This document shows, piece after piece, positions 11,164 through 23,300 of a DNA stretch of 64,000 nt. Both the position numbers and the translations under genes were made by a program. Every line of letters starts with the position of its first letter. Positions within the stretch are counted from its first letter, which is position 1. The notes under the pieces are model-generated. The model was not told the DNA's origin. It saw only the letters and a list, made by a program, of their open reading frames with translations, and made no database searches. Source of the DNA: Fulvia fulva (Eukaryota; Ascomycota; Dothideomycetes; Mycosphaerellales; Mycosphaerellaceae); contig NC_063019.1 of NCBI RefSeq assembly GCF_020509005.1, positions 868,001 through 932,000 on the forward strand, read 5' to 3'.

Positions 11164-11452
11164 AGTCTTTGTTTTCGATGTCCAGCCAGTGTATCGTGCC
11201 AGACATTGGACAATGTTGTCAAGAAGAGTTGGTACTTATGGCGCGTGAAGTTGCGTCCTCTAAGTTGTCCCATCTCTACGGTCAAACTCCAAAGCTTGAT
11301 CATAGCTGCTCAGATTTTGTACCTCTCCACATGGCCCGCATGTTTCAGTCATCCGACGGGTGCTTAATGCTAGAATAATCCGTAAGCGGCCAGAGCGCAG
11401 GACAAAGCGTCACCTCTGGCAAATCAGTCGAAGGATTGTCGCAGAGCGAATA

Positions 11453-12529
11453 TTACGTGTTTGTGTTTCCCATCACGGCAGAGACATTCGCATCCTGCCA
11501 ATTCACCATACTCTCCAGATACTTCTGCCGCCTGTTCAGACTCACAAGTCCACCACGGAGATTGATCATTTGAACAAGACCTCGCATGTGGATATGGTAG
11601 CTGTCAGCTTTGCCCTGGAGTCCTTCGTGTTTGGCTAGGATCAGGACCGCACCGATGAGAGCGTCGCATGTACCGCGCTCAGGGTCTCGGAGAGCTTCGT
11701 TGATTGTCCGAGTTACGAAGCTGCGCAGTTCCCAGATACAGCGTGCAATGAGAGGACTCATACGTGAGTGACGGATCGTGAGTATGTGGCCTGTGGAGAT
11801 CAAAGCTGATGTTGCGACAAGGGCTGGATCTTCTGAAAGGCGTCCAAGGAGCTCTGAAGAGCCGGTGCCTTGTTCGAGCTCCGGCGCAAAGATGCGCTGC
11901 CAGTCGGGCGACTGTGCCCATACGATCCATTTGGAATGTTCCTGCCTTCCTGTTACTGGTCCAGAGCTTTATCGTAGGGTTCGTTGAATAGTGCTCGTTC
12001 TTACCATGACCGTCGGAAGATCAAGTTGGAGACGTCCGAGGATCGCTGTCGCCAAGCATAGTCTCCCGTACAGCTCTCCGTTCTATAGCTCCAGCTTGCA
12101 CCAATTGTGCTGCGCTAGGAGTGGCACTCCGAACTATCTGTAGTGGAGTTCTCGAATGCTCATGTGTTCCATGTGCTCCAGCGCCTTCACTCGATGTCCC
12201 CGCGGCTGATACACTCAGAGCTGGCAGGTGTGCTCGGAATCTCCCTTCGTACCTTCTCCTGGCAACGATCCAGACCCGCCTCCTTCTGCCATGTTGCCGC
12301 CTCTTTCGCGTGATCCCTTGCCCTCAGCTGAGACGCTCTGGTTTCGAAGAAAAGCATCTCGTCGGGCCAGTCGAGCTGCGCGGTGCTGTACTCGTGCTAC
12401 ATGGGATCTGAATGCCTTGCGAGTCTGAGCTATTTGCTTGATTTCGGCTTCGTTCCCGTACGTGATGAAGCTGAAGCTAGTTCTGGCAGGAGGGCTCCCT
12501 GCATTAGAAGTTTGTTGCGCGTGGTGCAC
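11453..12529 (-). pseudogene. Fungal transcription-factor-like protein, disrupted
   Basis: Two conserved pieces lie in order on the minus strand. The N-terminal piece (12215-12529) has F-S-F-I-T-Y, then R-S-H-V-A-R-V-Q-H-R-A-A-R, a basic segment common at the start of fungal-specific transcription-factor-like proteins. The C-terminal piece (11453-11803 and upstream in frame) has W-E-L-R-S-F, then L-I-G-A-V-L and H-M-R-G-L-V-Q-M-I-N-L-R-G-G-L, typical of their helical regulatory region. The frame open at 12215-12529 has no ATG and begins after a stop near 12570, so a 5' exon may be missing. Joining the pieces needs a 1-nt shift near 12220. A 55-nt intron (GTAAGA...AACAG, around 11967-12021) is likely, but the frame before it contains a TGA. 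I see no zinc-cluster domain. This is best read as a decaying gene. Confidence 0.5.
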
Positions 12530-13110
12530 AGTCGCACGTTGTGCACACCTCCACTGAACTTAGGCCTACTCAATCAGTACTACTGCCAGGGCAACGTTAA
12601 TGGCGTGAGGGAATTAATATCGAGGAAAGTCTACCACCTATCTGTAGATTGGGTATGAGCCTACGAGCATCGTGTCCCACGAGGTATGCGATCTTCATCG
12701 ACGATCTTGGAAGCGTGGCAGTCGTGGCAGACTGTCAGTCGAATGTGATCATTGGATCATTTTCGTGAACCATTTATCAGGTGAAGCAAGACGGGCAGAC
12801 GGGGCAATTGTTGCCGAGCTTTTGCGCGGCGGTCGACGGCCAACTGAGAGAAGTATGATCATTGCCATTGACGACGACTTTCGCAAATACGGAAGAGACA
12901 GTTGAAAGACATAGCTGATTTGCCATATTCGAGTCGTGATAGCAAGTTGGATTGAATACTCGCACACCGTCCTATGAACACAGAGTGCCCAAGCCCCGGA
13001 ATGAACGCCGTCTGTGAAGCCATCATCCAACCATTGTTCTGTGTAGCCAGTGCGTTGAACGCCTCAAAACTCCGTCTCGTGCATCGTAAATCACTACGAC
13101 GTTCCAATCC
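12530..13110. other. Intergenic region between the TF-like gene and the Pol delta small-subunit gene
   Basis: Normal composition. Several short overlapping open frames occur on both strands, none with recognisable motifs. It holds the 3' flank of the polymerase subunit gene and whatever 5' exon the TF-like gene may have had. Confidence 0.5.
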
Positions 13111-13849
13111 TCACGTCTCCACAAACCGCGAGCTCATCAACTCATCCACATGCGCCCTCTGCGACTTCGCATTTCCATCGTCCATATTCTTCAACAGCAC
13201 CGATAGCACTTCCATCGGTGGCTTCAGCCCCAGCATATTCGCCCGCTTCCAGCGCTTCAGTCGTGCTATGCCGATACATGGCTATAATCATTGTCAGCTC
13301 GAACACCCACAGATGGATGCTATGCATTGAACTTACGCCATACTGTCCACTCATATCCCACTCTCTCAAGATCTTCTCATGCACAGTAAGATCTTCCTGA
13401 TGTACTCTCGGCGCTTTCCGCTCCTGATCCTTCGCTCGCCAGTACCTCTTGATCTGCGTTTCTGTGATCTTCCTCGCCTCTGCTTCCTGATTGCCTTCCC
13501 AGCCCGCTCCTAATGCGCCACCTGTTGCGCCGACCTCTGATTCTGCTGCGCGGCCTCCTAGGACGTCTTCTGTCTTGATTGCGGCATTTGTTGATATCGG
13601 GTCTTTGACAGATTCATCTGCTTGCTCCTTGATCACTTCCTCTGCAGTCGTAGGTTCATCAACGTCGGGGTCTGTTTCTGTCTTGACATCGGTGTGCGAG
13701 ATATCTTCGAAGAGGGCGGGATCTTTCTTGGAAGCCTTCGCATTGCGTGGTGAGGCTGGTTTGGTGACCTTGCTGCGATCTTTGCCGTGGAAGGAGAGTG
13801 TGGATTGTTGAGAGGATTGGCGAGTGGCTTCGCGGCTTTTGGGAGGCAT
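13111..13849 (-). CDS. DNA polymerase delta small subunit (subunit 4; Cdm1/POLD4 family)
   Basis: This is the small accessory subunit of replicative polymerase delta in the nucleus. The start M-P-P-K-S-R (13849) is chosen because homologs start M-P-P-K and the 20 codons before it look non-coding. A PCNA-binding-type motif Q-S-T-L-S-F-H lies near residue 15. The conserved domain is near the C-terminus: Q-I-K-R-Y-W-R-A-K, K-A-P-R-V-H-Q-E-D-L, H-E-K-I-L-R-E, then after an intron P-C-I-G-I-A-R-L-K-R-W and L-G-L-K-P-P-M-E-V-L. The intron is 13282-13336 (55 nt, GTAAGT...TTATAG, branch-like GCTGACA). Using it restores the domain, which is otherwise lost to another frame after S-G-Q-Y-G. Total 227 residues. 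The middle is acidic, low-complexity linker. No damage is seen. It is the only apparently functional host gene in the window. Confidence 0.92.
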
Positions 13850-14610
13850 GATTTCTGCTGCTATTAGGTGGTATGCTGAGGTGAGTATGTGGTGTATAAG
13901 TGCAACCAATGTCTGTAGTCGGAGATGTAATTGTCATGGGTATTGGTTGTGCTGCAAGCACTTTAGAAATGTCCGAGCTCTGACGTCGTCATGGAAACAA
14001 CGGCGCGATGGGTTCATGTTTCGCGTCAGGCAGGAACAGCTTCCTCTTCCTTTCACATCACATCAACGATGAATGAATATTCTGTTGCAAGCCGCGAGAA
14101 ACTATATCGTCAATGCCATACCCTAAAGATGGCGCGTCTGAGGTAATGAGACGCCGCCGCAAGGACGTAACGAGCGTCGTTCTTCATCTTCGTCTCCGCC
14201 CTTTTCATCTTAATTCGCCACGCCTCATGCTACAGAGGTCGTTCTCCAAATGGGCCTCCTTGGAAGAGCTTAGTAGCATTGAAGATACGAGCCAGACCAG
14301 AGTACACAAGGAAAACTTCGCTGCCAGTGTCATTATTACTATCGATAAGCATTCGCAGGCCTTTAGGTGTTTGAGAAGGGAGTATACCGGAGTGATCCAC
14401 ATCCTGAGAGCTCCGAACACTTGAAGAGCGGCGAAGCTGATGAAGTGCTAGCAAGCGGTAGGCTCGGTCGGCCATCCGTTGGACAATGATCTGCTGTTGG
14501 CGCTAAGGCAGGCCAAACATCTAAATATGGCTTGTGGCCGTTGAGCCCTAGGTGCGGCTGAAAAGCAGCCCTATGCTAGAACAAAGCCTTGTGCCACGCG
14601 AGCAGAATAA
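13850..14610. other. Flank of the Pol delta small-subunit gene; no supported gene
   Basis: Normal composition holding the promoter side of the polymerase subunit gene. Two overlapping open frames, 14113-14424 (plus, 103 codons) and 14230-14475 (minus, 81 codons), show no family motif and cannot both be real. Composition turns TA-rich after about 14600. Confidence 0.5.
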
Positions 14611-14770
14611 ATTACTACTTAGTCGATACTACAATAGAGACCTTATTTACTTCTCTATTACTACTAATACTACTATAGTCGTTACTAGGCTAGGAAGTTT
14701 AGGTACCTACTAATAAGTCTACCTAAGCGCTAAGGCTAGTTAATAGATATAAAGTAATTATAGTAATTTA
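14611..14770. other. RIP-mutated DNA next to Gypsy-A
   Basis: TA-rich sequence without a gene forms the left shore of the transposon block. No element could be assigned. Confidence 0.55.
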
Positions 14771-14850
14771 TATAGCGGTTCATAGTCGTGTTAATACAAA
14801 GTAGCTAGGTACGTAGGAAAGAGGAGCGCGAGGTACGCCGAGGCTATATA
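14771..14850 (-). repeat. Gypsy-A left LTR, outer part
   Basis: From TATAGCGGTT this matches 59815-59893 of the right LTR (shared GAGGAGCGCGAGG and GGCTATATA). It is split from its other part (31310-31392) by the MITE and everything inside it. Confidence 0.75.
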
Positions 14851-14860
14851 TAGTCCCGGG

Positions 14861-15094
14861 TGTTAAACAGGTACGAGTTGCGCAGCAGTGGAAGACGGCG
14901 GATCACACGAAAGACGAAGAAGGACCTAATGGGATAGCGTGTATCTACATACAGTATCGCCGGTGTTGGTGTAGGTGGATGCTAGGGGTCCGGATGTTTG
15001 CTAGCCCATGGGCTGGCAAACCCTAGTCACGTGATCTAGTCACATGACACACCCACACCCACATGCTTGTCCTGCGGCCTGTATGTTCTCAACA
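14861..15094 (-). repeat. Copia-2 3' LTR
   Basis: TGTTAAACAGG...TTCTCAACA. It contains TCACGTGA and TCACATGA boxes around 15028-15050 (E-box type) and is followed at 15095 by the complement of the purine tract GAGTGGGAG. Confidence 0.95.
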
Positions 15095-15129
15095 CTCCCA
15101 CTCAGGCCACATGGTCTCCTACAATCCCT

Positions 15130-18100
15130 TTACGCAAGCTGGAGCTGCCTCACAAAGTTTTGGAACTGCTGGCCATTGAGGGGCTTTGTTAACCCATCAG
15201 CAGCCATGTCCTTTGTATGGCAGTAGTCCACTGCAATCTTCTTCTACCACTAGAGATGTCTGACATAGTTATATACAACATCAATATGCTTTGACCTTTC
15301 ATGCACATGGGCATCTTTGACAAGTGTCAAAGCGGCTTGGTTGTCACCCATGAGCTTGACTGGCCTTAGCTCGTCAACAGTGCCCTTGCTTGCCCTTACA
15401 CTCGGCTGGAAAGAGCTCTTTCCCACCAGTTCTGGGCACCCCATTTCCCTAAGGACAGCAGCAAGAAATTGTGACTGCTTTGCGGCTGCGTTCATAGCCA
15501 TGAACTCAGCTTCCATTGTTGATGTTGCAACAGACTTCTGCTTCCTACTCATCCAGGACACAGGTGATCCACAAAGGAACCACACGTATCCCAGAATTGA
15601 GACTCTATCCACTTTGTCCATGGCGTAGTCAGAGTTCGAGTATCCCTGGAGATTGCCCCCTCCCTTTCTATACATAAGACCTAGGTCTAGGTACGACCGC
15701 AGGTATCGGGAGAGCTTCTTCAAAGCCTTCATATGCTGCTGCGAGGGATCAGCAACAAATGAGCTAATTCTTCCAAGGGGGAATGCTAAGTCTGGCCTTG
15801 TCATTGTCATTGGCCACATCCAGGTACCATTGTGGCTCTGGTAATCCTGTTTGTTACACCTCTCATCCATGGGTGCCGTAGGCACTAAATGCTCGTAGCT
15901 CTCTATAGGTGAGTGGGTTGGCGTAGCCTTCTCTCTAGCCATGTTCATCTTGGCTAAGTTAGCGTGGACATAGTGTCCTTGATCAAGCTTCAAAGTGCCT
16001 TGGGACCTGTCTCTTGTAATCCTCATTCCAAGGATCTTCGTAGGTTCACCAAGATCTTTAATCTTAAACACTTTTCCAAGCTCAGCCTTAAACCACTGAA
16101 CATCTGACAGCTTCGGAGCTGCAATGGGTATGTCATCCACATAGGTAAGGACCATAAGGTCTCTGTCCGTATGGATAAGTAGGCATGGATCTACCTAGGA
16201 CTAGGTAAATCCAATCTTCTCTAGCTTCGCAACACAGAGCTTGTTCCAGTCTCTAGCTGCTTGCTTAAGCCTATAAAGGCTTCGTAGGACCTTGAACACC
16301 ATGTTTGGAGGTGCTTCAACTCCTGGGGGTGGGATCATATAGATGTCTTCAAGAAGGCTGCTTTGGGTAAAAGCATTATTCACATCCACTAGGTGCATCT
16401 CGAGATCTCTCTCACACACTACTGCCATGAATACTCGGAGAGTATTATGTCTAACAGTAGGTGCAAAGGTCTCTTCGAAGTCAACCCCATATTTCTGTGC
16501 AAACCCTGTTGCAACTAGTCTTGCCTTGAACTTCTCAATGGCTCCACTAATCATTCTTTTCACATCAAAGACCCACCTAGAAGTAATTAGATTCGCACCC
16601 TTTGGCGGTACAACTGCTTCCTAGGTGTTGTTGCTTGCTAAGGCAATAAGTTCGTTCTCGATTGCCTCTCTCTACATATGTCCCCATTCGGGGTCTCCTA
16701 CGGCTGCCTTATAGGACTTTGGGATTGGCACTTCCTGCTGATAGGCTATGGCCTGCCCAACAGCAGCAAATGCATGTTCTTCCACGTCGTTCAGAATCTC
16801 CTCTACCCAGCTCATTGTAGGGTCTAGATGGAACATCTGGGCGATAAGAGCCTTATAGTGTTTAGCCTCATGCTCTTCAGAGTTATCATCTCCGTCCCCC
16901 CTTGACCTCTTGTTGCCTGCAACCTGAGGTGGCGCTAGGTGTTCGGATGGGTCGAACTGAACGACATCTTCTTTTTCTTTCATTGGAGTACCCTGATCTC
17001 CAAACTTCTGGTATTCCCCAATGTCCTTTGGGGGAGGGGGAAGTTGCACAAACAGCGGTTGCTGTGGTGTTGATGACTTGGGTAGGTTCTGTATAGATCC
17101 ACCGTTATCGGCCTTCGACAGTGTTGAAACCGCCTCAATATTTTCTCCTGGCCTTCGTAACGGTGTCTCTGATAATCCCCTATCGGAAAATTTCGCCCCA
17201 AAGGGCTTCCTCCCAACAGGATTGCGCTGTGGCGCTCGACCTGGCTGGTTAGTGAAGGTGATACCAAGATCCATATCTCCCCCCTTCTCATTCTCAAACC
17301 AGTCGACGTGACTATGCGCTTTTATTGCTTTCATGTCGGGATCCCAGAACAGCCATTGTTTTGTGGTGTTTTCTGAGTAGCCCACAAACACGGCTTCTTT
17401 TCCTCGGTTCATCAACTTGTCTCTCCTCAAGCCTTGAGGTTGGGCTCTTGGGTCTACATAGACCACAGCTTTGCATCCGCAGACGCGGAAATGGTCGACT
17501 GACGGTACTTGGCCAGTAAAGGCTTCTTCTGGTGAAAGAGCAATACCATCAATGATCGGACCATTAGGCAGTCTGTTTCTGATCACAGTCTGTGCTTGCA
17601 AAGCTTCTGGCCAGAACTCAACTGGCATGCCAGAGTCTTCAAGCATAGCCCGGACTGTGTTCTCAGAGGCTTGAATTGACCTTTCCACAGGTCCATTTTG
17701 AAGAGAGTTGTAGGCATCAGTTGTGTCCATCTGAGTGCCAAACTCCTTCTCCCACTCTTTTAGCAAGGCGAGAATTTCCTTTGCACCATCACTGCGGATC
17801 GCAGACAGAAAGCACCTTGACTGCCGTTCTGCCTGGACCTTCCAATCCCGTAGGGCTGCAGGAGCGTCGCTCCTGGCCTTCAAAGGGATTACCCACTTCT
17901 TCCTAGAGAAGTTGTCTACAATCTCAAGCCAATATTTGTATCCTAGCCTAGAGACTGCGCCCTGAAAAGGCCCACAGATGTCAATGGAGATGAGGGCCAG
18001 CCTCTCCCCTTTCCTCTCTGTGGCAGGTCCTTTGAACTTCCTCATGTTTGCAAGGGAGCAGACCTTGCAATTCTGGTGTTCAGAAGGAACAGGAATGGGA

Positions 18101-19650
18101 CCTTTCTTGTCAGTGACTCTATGCAGGTTTCTTAGCAGTCCCTTGCCAAGGTGTGCACATCTTCTATGCTATAGCTCCCACTGATCTTCGGACTCAGTGT
18201 TAGCCATAGCGGTACCGTCACGTTCTTGAGAGAGTATGCCAGCATGCTGTGGCTCAAGAATTTCCGAGATCGAGTGGATAAACGGTACTCCTCCTCGAAG
18301 TTTGGTCTGGACAACGGGTTTACCAGACAAGGATTTTAGGGTGAAACTGGGTGGTTAGACAGCAAACTGTTGGCTGAACTGATTCCACGAAACAAGACTA
18401 ACTCCAACGCCAGGAACAAACAGGACATTTTCTAAGACAATTTGCTTTCTAGAAGGACCACCCATTACTGCACTTCCCATATGTGTAGCTTGTAGATAGC
18501 CACCCCCAACCTTGATCCACTTCCTCTTTTGAAGAGGCTTCAGTGTCCTGAATAGTGAATCTTGGTCAGTCATATGTGATGATGCACAAGAGTCAAGCAA
18601 CCACTCGGACGAGGGGTACTTGCCTTTGGCTTCTACAGTGGAATGGGCAACCTCATCAACATCATCATCTTCTGATGGTATCTCAGAGTCTGATGCGTCT
18701 TCCTGGGTCGCATGGGCCCTTGCAGGCTTACTAGAGGAGGCCTTTGGCTTGCGGCTCTCCTTCATCTGCTTTGCAAGGTCCGTCATCACCTTGAGGACAT
18801 CACGAAGGTGTGGTGATGATGACCTCCTACGAGGTGGTGACGGTTGTCTCTTAGCAGGGTAGGTAACCCTAGCTGGTTTGTCCTTGTTCCTAACAGCCTG
18901 CTGAGCTGCAGAAAGGTGTGGGCACTTGTTCATAAAATGGTCACCATTGCAGAGATGGCACGTGAGCTTGCCCTAGAAACCCTTCTTAGCGAACATGGCT
19001 GTCCCTTGATGAATCATTGATTCTTGCTTCTCCCTAAGGATTGCAAGAATGTCTTGTGGTGAGAGATTCACCTGGGCATCAATTGCATCGCGAATTGAGC
19101 CAAATGAGTCTGGCAGAGCTGCTAAGAGTTGCTGGATCTTTCTGTCCTCAGTCTTGATGTCTTGGAACTGAGGCGAGATTGAAACAGCCCTCCTTGCAAT
19201 TGAGCTAAGCTCCTGCCAGGCGTCATCTATTGACTGGTCCTCTGTCATCACGAAATTGGTGTATTGCTGAAGCAAACTTCTTCCAGTAGCGAGAAGTCTT
19301 CTCTTGTATTTGGCTTCAGCCCATTCCCACAACTCCTTCGCATGCCGGATCTCGTATGTCATCTCTTGGTCATCTGTCGACAGACAGATGTACATCTCAT
19401 ACAGGGCCGTTGCATTGTGCCGTCTGTACGATGCCTTCCTTATCGCTTGATCCAAAGGAAGGGATGACTCCGATGATGTAGAGGGTGTCGCTGGGGTTGT
19501 AGCGGGAATGTCCGTAATGATGTCCTCGAGGACCCAGTCAACCTGCTTTGATACCAGGTGTATTCTCATCAGCTTGAACCATGTTTCGTGGTTCTCTCTT
19601 GTCAGAAGAGGTGCTACTCTCTTTCTTGTGAACCCAGTCTCGTTCTCCAT
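15130..19650 (-). pseudogene. Copia-2 gag-pol polyprotein, multiple stops
   Basis: One frame of 1,507 codons runs from ATG 19648-19650 (M-E-N-E-T-G-F) to TAA 15130-15132. It carries only nonsense changes, no frameshift: stops include 18973, 18355, 16672, 16201 and 15250, most fitting TGG-to-TAG or CAG-to-TAG. Order: Gag (W-F-K-L-M-R, then knuckle C-H-L-C-N-G-D-H...C broken by a stop at 18973), protease with L-D-S-C-A-S-S-H-M near 18575, integrase (S-I-D-I-C-G, R-S-D-G-A-K-E, N-G-P-V-E-R-S), RT (V-N-N-A-F, Y-V-D-D-I at about 16130), and RNase H (S-N-S-D-Y, M-E-A-E-F, G-D-N-Q-A). The largest open piece is 457 residues (16672-18045). Confidence 0.9.
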
Positions 19651-20139
19651 TTTTGTAAGTTGAGGGACAGGTTGGCTGCCCTCAGGTAACAGGATGTATT
19701 CGGTCGTACGCGATTGGATCGATAGGAGGTGAACCGAACGCGAGGTTGATGGTGGAGAGAATGGCTGTCCACTAGGAAGCGAGGAAAGTCGGTTGTAAGG
19801 ATAGTGTTGGTGCTGGGACACTGTAGCGTAACTCTCTTAGCAGAGGGGGTTTCTGAGACACTGCGGCTCTCTCAGAATGAACAGTTAGTCGATGCGAACG
19901 CGATGTCCGGAGAGCGACTCTTCTCAGTAAGCTCGCCCACTTGTCTAAGGTATTGGCATAGGCTCCCTGACTCGGAGTCTGACAGTGCCTTACTAGGCTC
20001 TTTCACGTCTTATATACACCTACAGCACGGCTGTAGCTTCCTATGCAAGGCGGGTGCGGCCTCCAGTCTGCCTTCCTTTTGTTCTGAAGAGGAATAACTC
20101 CAATACGACTTTGTCGAGGGTGAAACACCGAGTTGCTAA

Positions 20140-20154
20140 CCCGGGCTCATAACC
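20140..20154 (-). promoter_or_regulatory. Primer-binding site of Copia-2
   Basis: Sense GGTTATGAGCCCGGG directly after the 5' LTR, complementary to the initiator tRNA-Met anticodon arm, identical to the Copia-1 site. Confidence 0.8.
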
Positions 20155-20388
20155 TGTTAGACAGGTACGAGTTGCGCAGCAGTGGAAGACGGCGGATCAT
20201 ACGAAAGACGAAGAAGGACCTAATGGGATAGCGTGTATCTATATACAGTATCGCCGGTGTTAGTGTAGGTGGATGCTAGGGGTCCGGATGTTTGCTAGCC
20301 CATGGGCTGGCAAACCCTAGTCACGTGATCTAGTCACATGACACACCCACACTCACATGCTTGTCCTGCGGCCTGTATGTTCTCAACA
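20155..20388 (-). repeat. Copia-2 5' LTR
   Basis: 234 bp, near identical to 14861-15094. The few differences are C/T or G/A (for example TGTTAGACAGG against TGTTAAACAGG, and TATATACAG against TACATACAG). Confidence 0.95.
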
Positions 20389-23300
20389 CCGGGTATAGTT
20401 TTTATAGCCCCTATATTTACGCTAACTACTTCCGGCTATCTATATCTATCTTAGAAGGTGTTACTACCTTTAATCTCACTATTAGATAGATAGATTTGTC
20501 ATTCCCCTGTTCTAGGACCCTATCCGGCCTATATAGGTATATATCTATTGTTATATATAAAGGGAAACCCGAATAGGTAGAAACCCTTCCCGCCCCTAAC
20601 TACTCCTTATCTAGATTAGCTTTCCCTCTAAACGTACGTAGTCTATATCACTACCCCGTTAGCCCCCGCTCCTAGCCGGTCTCGTCGCGCTACGTCGTGT
20701 CCTCTCTTCCTATACTACTCCTACTAGGCGGTACTATTCTAGCCAGCCCTTCTCTAGTATCTAGTTCGTAATACGCCGTAGGTCCTTAGCGTTATTAAGA
20801 AGTACCCTAATCGTCCGGTTCCTCGCCTTTACTATCTACTCCCCCCTTCCTAGCGACTACCTTAGATAGACGAGGAGTACGTACCGTACGTTCTAGGAGC
20901 GATAGCCGTAGGGGTAGCTAGTATTCGTGTATCCTAGAACCTTCCTCTATAATAGGTACCCCTAGAGGCCGATATATTCGCTTCGTAGTTAGGTTACTAT
21001 ACTACTCTATACCCTCGTAAGGCGGTAGTAGATAAGCTTCGGGGGGTACTTAACCGCGGATTTTGTAGCTAACTATTCCTTAGGTTGTCCCGCTAGCTAA
21101 GGGCGTCTACTATGCCCTACAACCTAGTTGTTCTATCTCTCTTTCTATAGTTGCTCTACAAACGATTTCTTACCTTCCTATTATATTACTAGCTATTCGT
21201 CCCTTACCCGGTAGTTCGGCTCGTTTCCGGGTCGAATGCCCTTATACGCTAGTACTAATTCGCGGGCCCTTACGACTGTACTAGCGATGACCTTCTATAC
21301 TAGGTACTATACCGACTTGCCTAAGTAGGAGGTCCGTAGTCCCTAGATATATAGGTCGATCGGCGGTATAGCGGTCTTATACTTAAGTATCCTCGTTAGT
21401 ATTGACTTATATACCCCGGTGACCTTCCTTAGGCATTGGTTTTAGATCTTCGCTAGCGGCGCGACGAGTCCCTTCGATAGGTAGGCCCTCTCGCCTAAGG
21501 ACTATACTTAGCTACTATAGGTAAGGACTGGCCGTATAATAGCCGTATATAGAAGTCGTAACTACCGGAAGTCCGCCCCCTATATAGACGTAGTAAGCCT
21601 CTAGTATGATGCTATATTCTGTTTAGCTTTCCGTAATATTACCTATACGTACTTCCTCTACCGTAGCGCCGGGTCTACCTATAGTCCGAGGATTCTAAGC
21701 TGATTTGCCGGGTTAGTCGTGTGCCCCTATATCTAGATAGACGCTTATATATTATAGAACCGTGGCCGGCGCGTAAAGTGTATCAGATTGTACTTTTCTA
21801 GGGCAAACCGAGCCCCGTGCTTCCTAGCCTAGTCCTCGTAGATCTTGTACTTCTCTTCTAGTAGCCTATAGTTCTCCTTAGTCGAGGAAGACTACGCTAG
21901 GATGTTTGTGTCGTCTACGAAGCCGCTCGTAGCGGTATTCTAGGATTCTAGAGCTAGGAGTAGCGTCGCTATAAAGAAGAGGAACAGAATAGGTACTAGC
22001 GTTAAGCCTTACGGGATTCTAGTATAGACTACTTGAAATAGGCTTCTATACTAGCCGACTAGGATCGACGTACTACGGTTTAGGAGGTAGGACCGTACGA
22101 AGTTAATAAGCCACTTAGGGAGTCCTTTCGACCTTAGGATATAGAGTAGCCGCGGGTATAATACGTAGTCGAAGGCTCCCGATATATCTAGGCTAAGTAA
22201 GGAAGCTACCTTGTCCCTCTTCTTATACTAGATAGCCTTTACCTAAGAGGTGATAAGTTCTATCGCGGATAGCGTCGATCGCTATAGGCGCGTACCTATC
22301 TAGGTGTCCGGGAGTAGGGAGTGTTCCTCTACCGCCTCGGAGAGTCTCGTTATAACTAGCTTCTTAAGCGCCTTCCTAAGAGTGTTAAGGAGCGCAATTA
22401 GGCGGTACGACTTTACCTACGTATAGTCTTCCTTCTACGGCTTACGTAGGACTACTATCGTCGATTGTTTAAAAGCTATCGGGTAGTATCCGGTCTATAG
22501 GTAGGCGTTAAAGATCGCTATAACTACTAGGGCTAGTTGATCTCTACACTTCTTTAGTAGCTCGTTTAGAATCCTATCCGGCCCCGGGGCTTTCTTCGCC
22601 GGTAACTTCCTTAGTATAGTAGCAACTTCTCCCTCGGACACCTCCTATTAGACCGCGATGCTAGGGGCTAGGGGAGTAGAGCTATTTATATCGCTTAGAT
22701 TAGCCTCGACTAGGGGCGGAAAGAACTTGCTAGCTAGTAGACGCGCCTTAGCCTCGGGGTCGCTAACCGGGCTACTAGGCGATTATAGCGCTAGGATAGA
22801 GAAGGAGGGGCCCTATATAGGGTCCTGTCGGGCCCATTTCGCTAGCTTCTACATCCTCTCTAGCTTACCGGCGATTTCTTCTACTATAGCCCTCTAGCCG
22901 ACTACTTTCTCCCTCCGTATTATAGCTTTCTTCTATTAGTATACCTCCCTATATACGTTCTAGGCCTCCTCGCTATAGCTACTCGTCCACACCCGGCGGG
23001 CTCTCCTTACTTCTCTTACTACCGTAGTGTACTCCGGCGTCTAGTATAGTTTAGACTATATCGTTAGTTAGGTAAGCGGAACGTAAAGTAAGGTCGCTTT
23101 TCTTATTTCGTCTATTAACCCCTAGACTGCTTCGTCTATCTCGTCTTTACTATTATATTGCTGCTACGCGATCTAGACTAGCCTCTTAGAGTCATTAAGG
23201 TACGCCTAGATATTAGCCTAGTAGGCCTTTCCTTAGTTTGGCTTAGGGGTTCTCGCTAGTATACGTTATATCTATGTCGTAATAGAGGTCCTAACTAGTA

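Larger units (their letters stand above)
14861..20388 (-). mobile_element. Copia-2, full-length Ty1/Copia retrotransposon
   Basis: 5,528 bp with two 234-bp LTRs and a perfect CCGGG target duplication at 14856-14860 and 20389-20393, inserted in the MITE. It has the same layout and primer-binding site as Copia-1, but its LTR and internal sequence belong to another family. That family is shared with Copia-4 and, by its coding part and LTR 3' half, with Copia-3. RIP is light to moderate: many in-frame TAGs but long open stretches. Confidence 0.95.

Noticed and set aside
12672..13107. Open frames between the TF-like gene and the Pol delta subunit gene as separate genes
   Set aside because: Several overlap on both strands without motifs or plausible splice structure.
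14113..14475. Two opposed open frames near the right edge of the gene island
   Set aside because: They overlap on opposite strands, neither shows recognisable domains or introns, and they could be chance or gene remnants.
20140..20154. Possible tRNA gene fragments (CGGGCTCATAACC) next to several repeats
   Set aside because: They have no acceptor or T arms and always lie next to an LTR; they are primer-binding sites.
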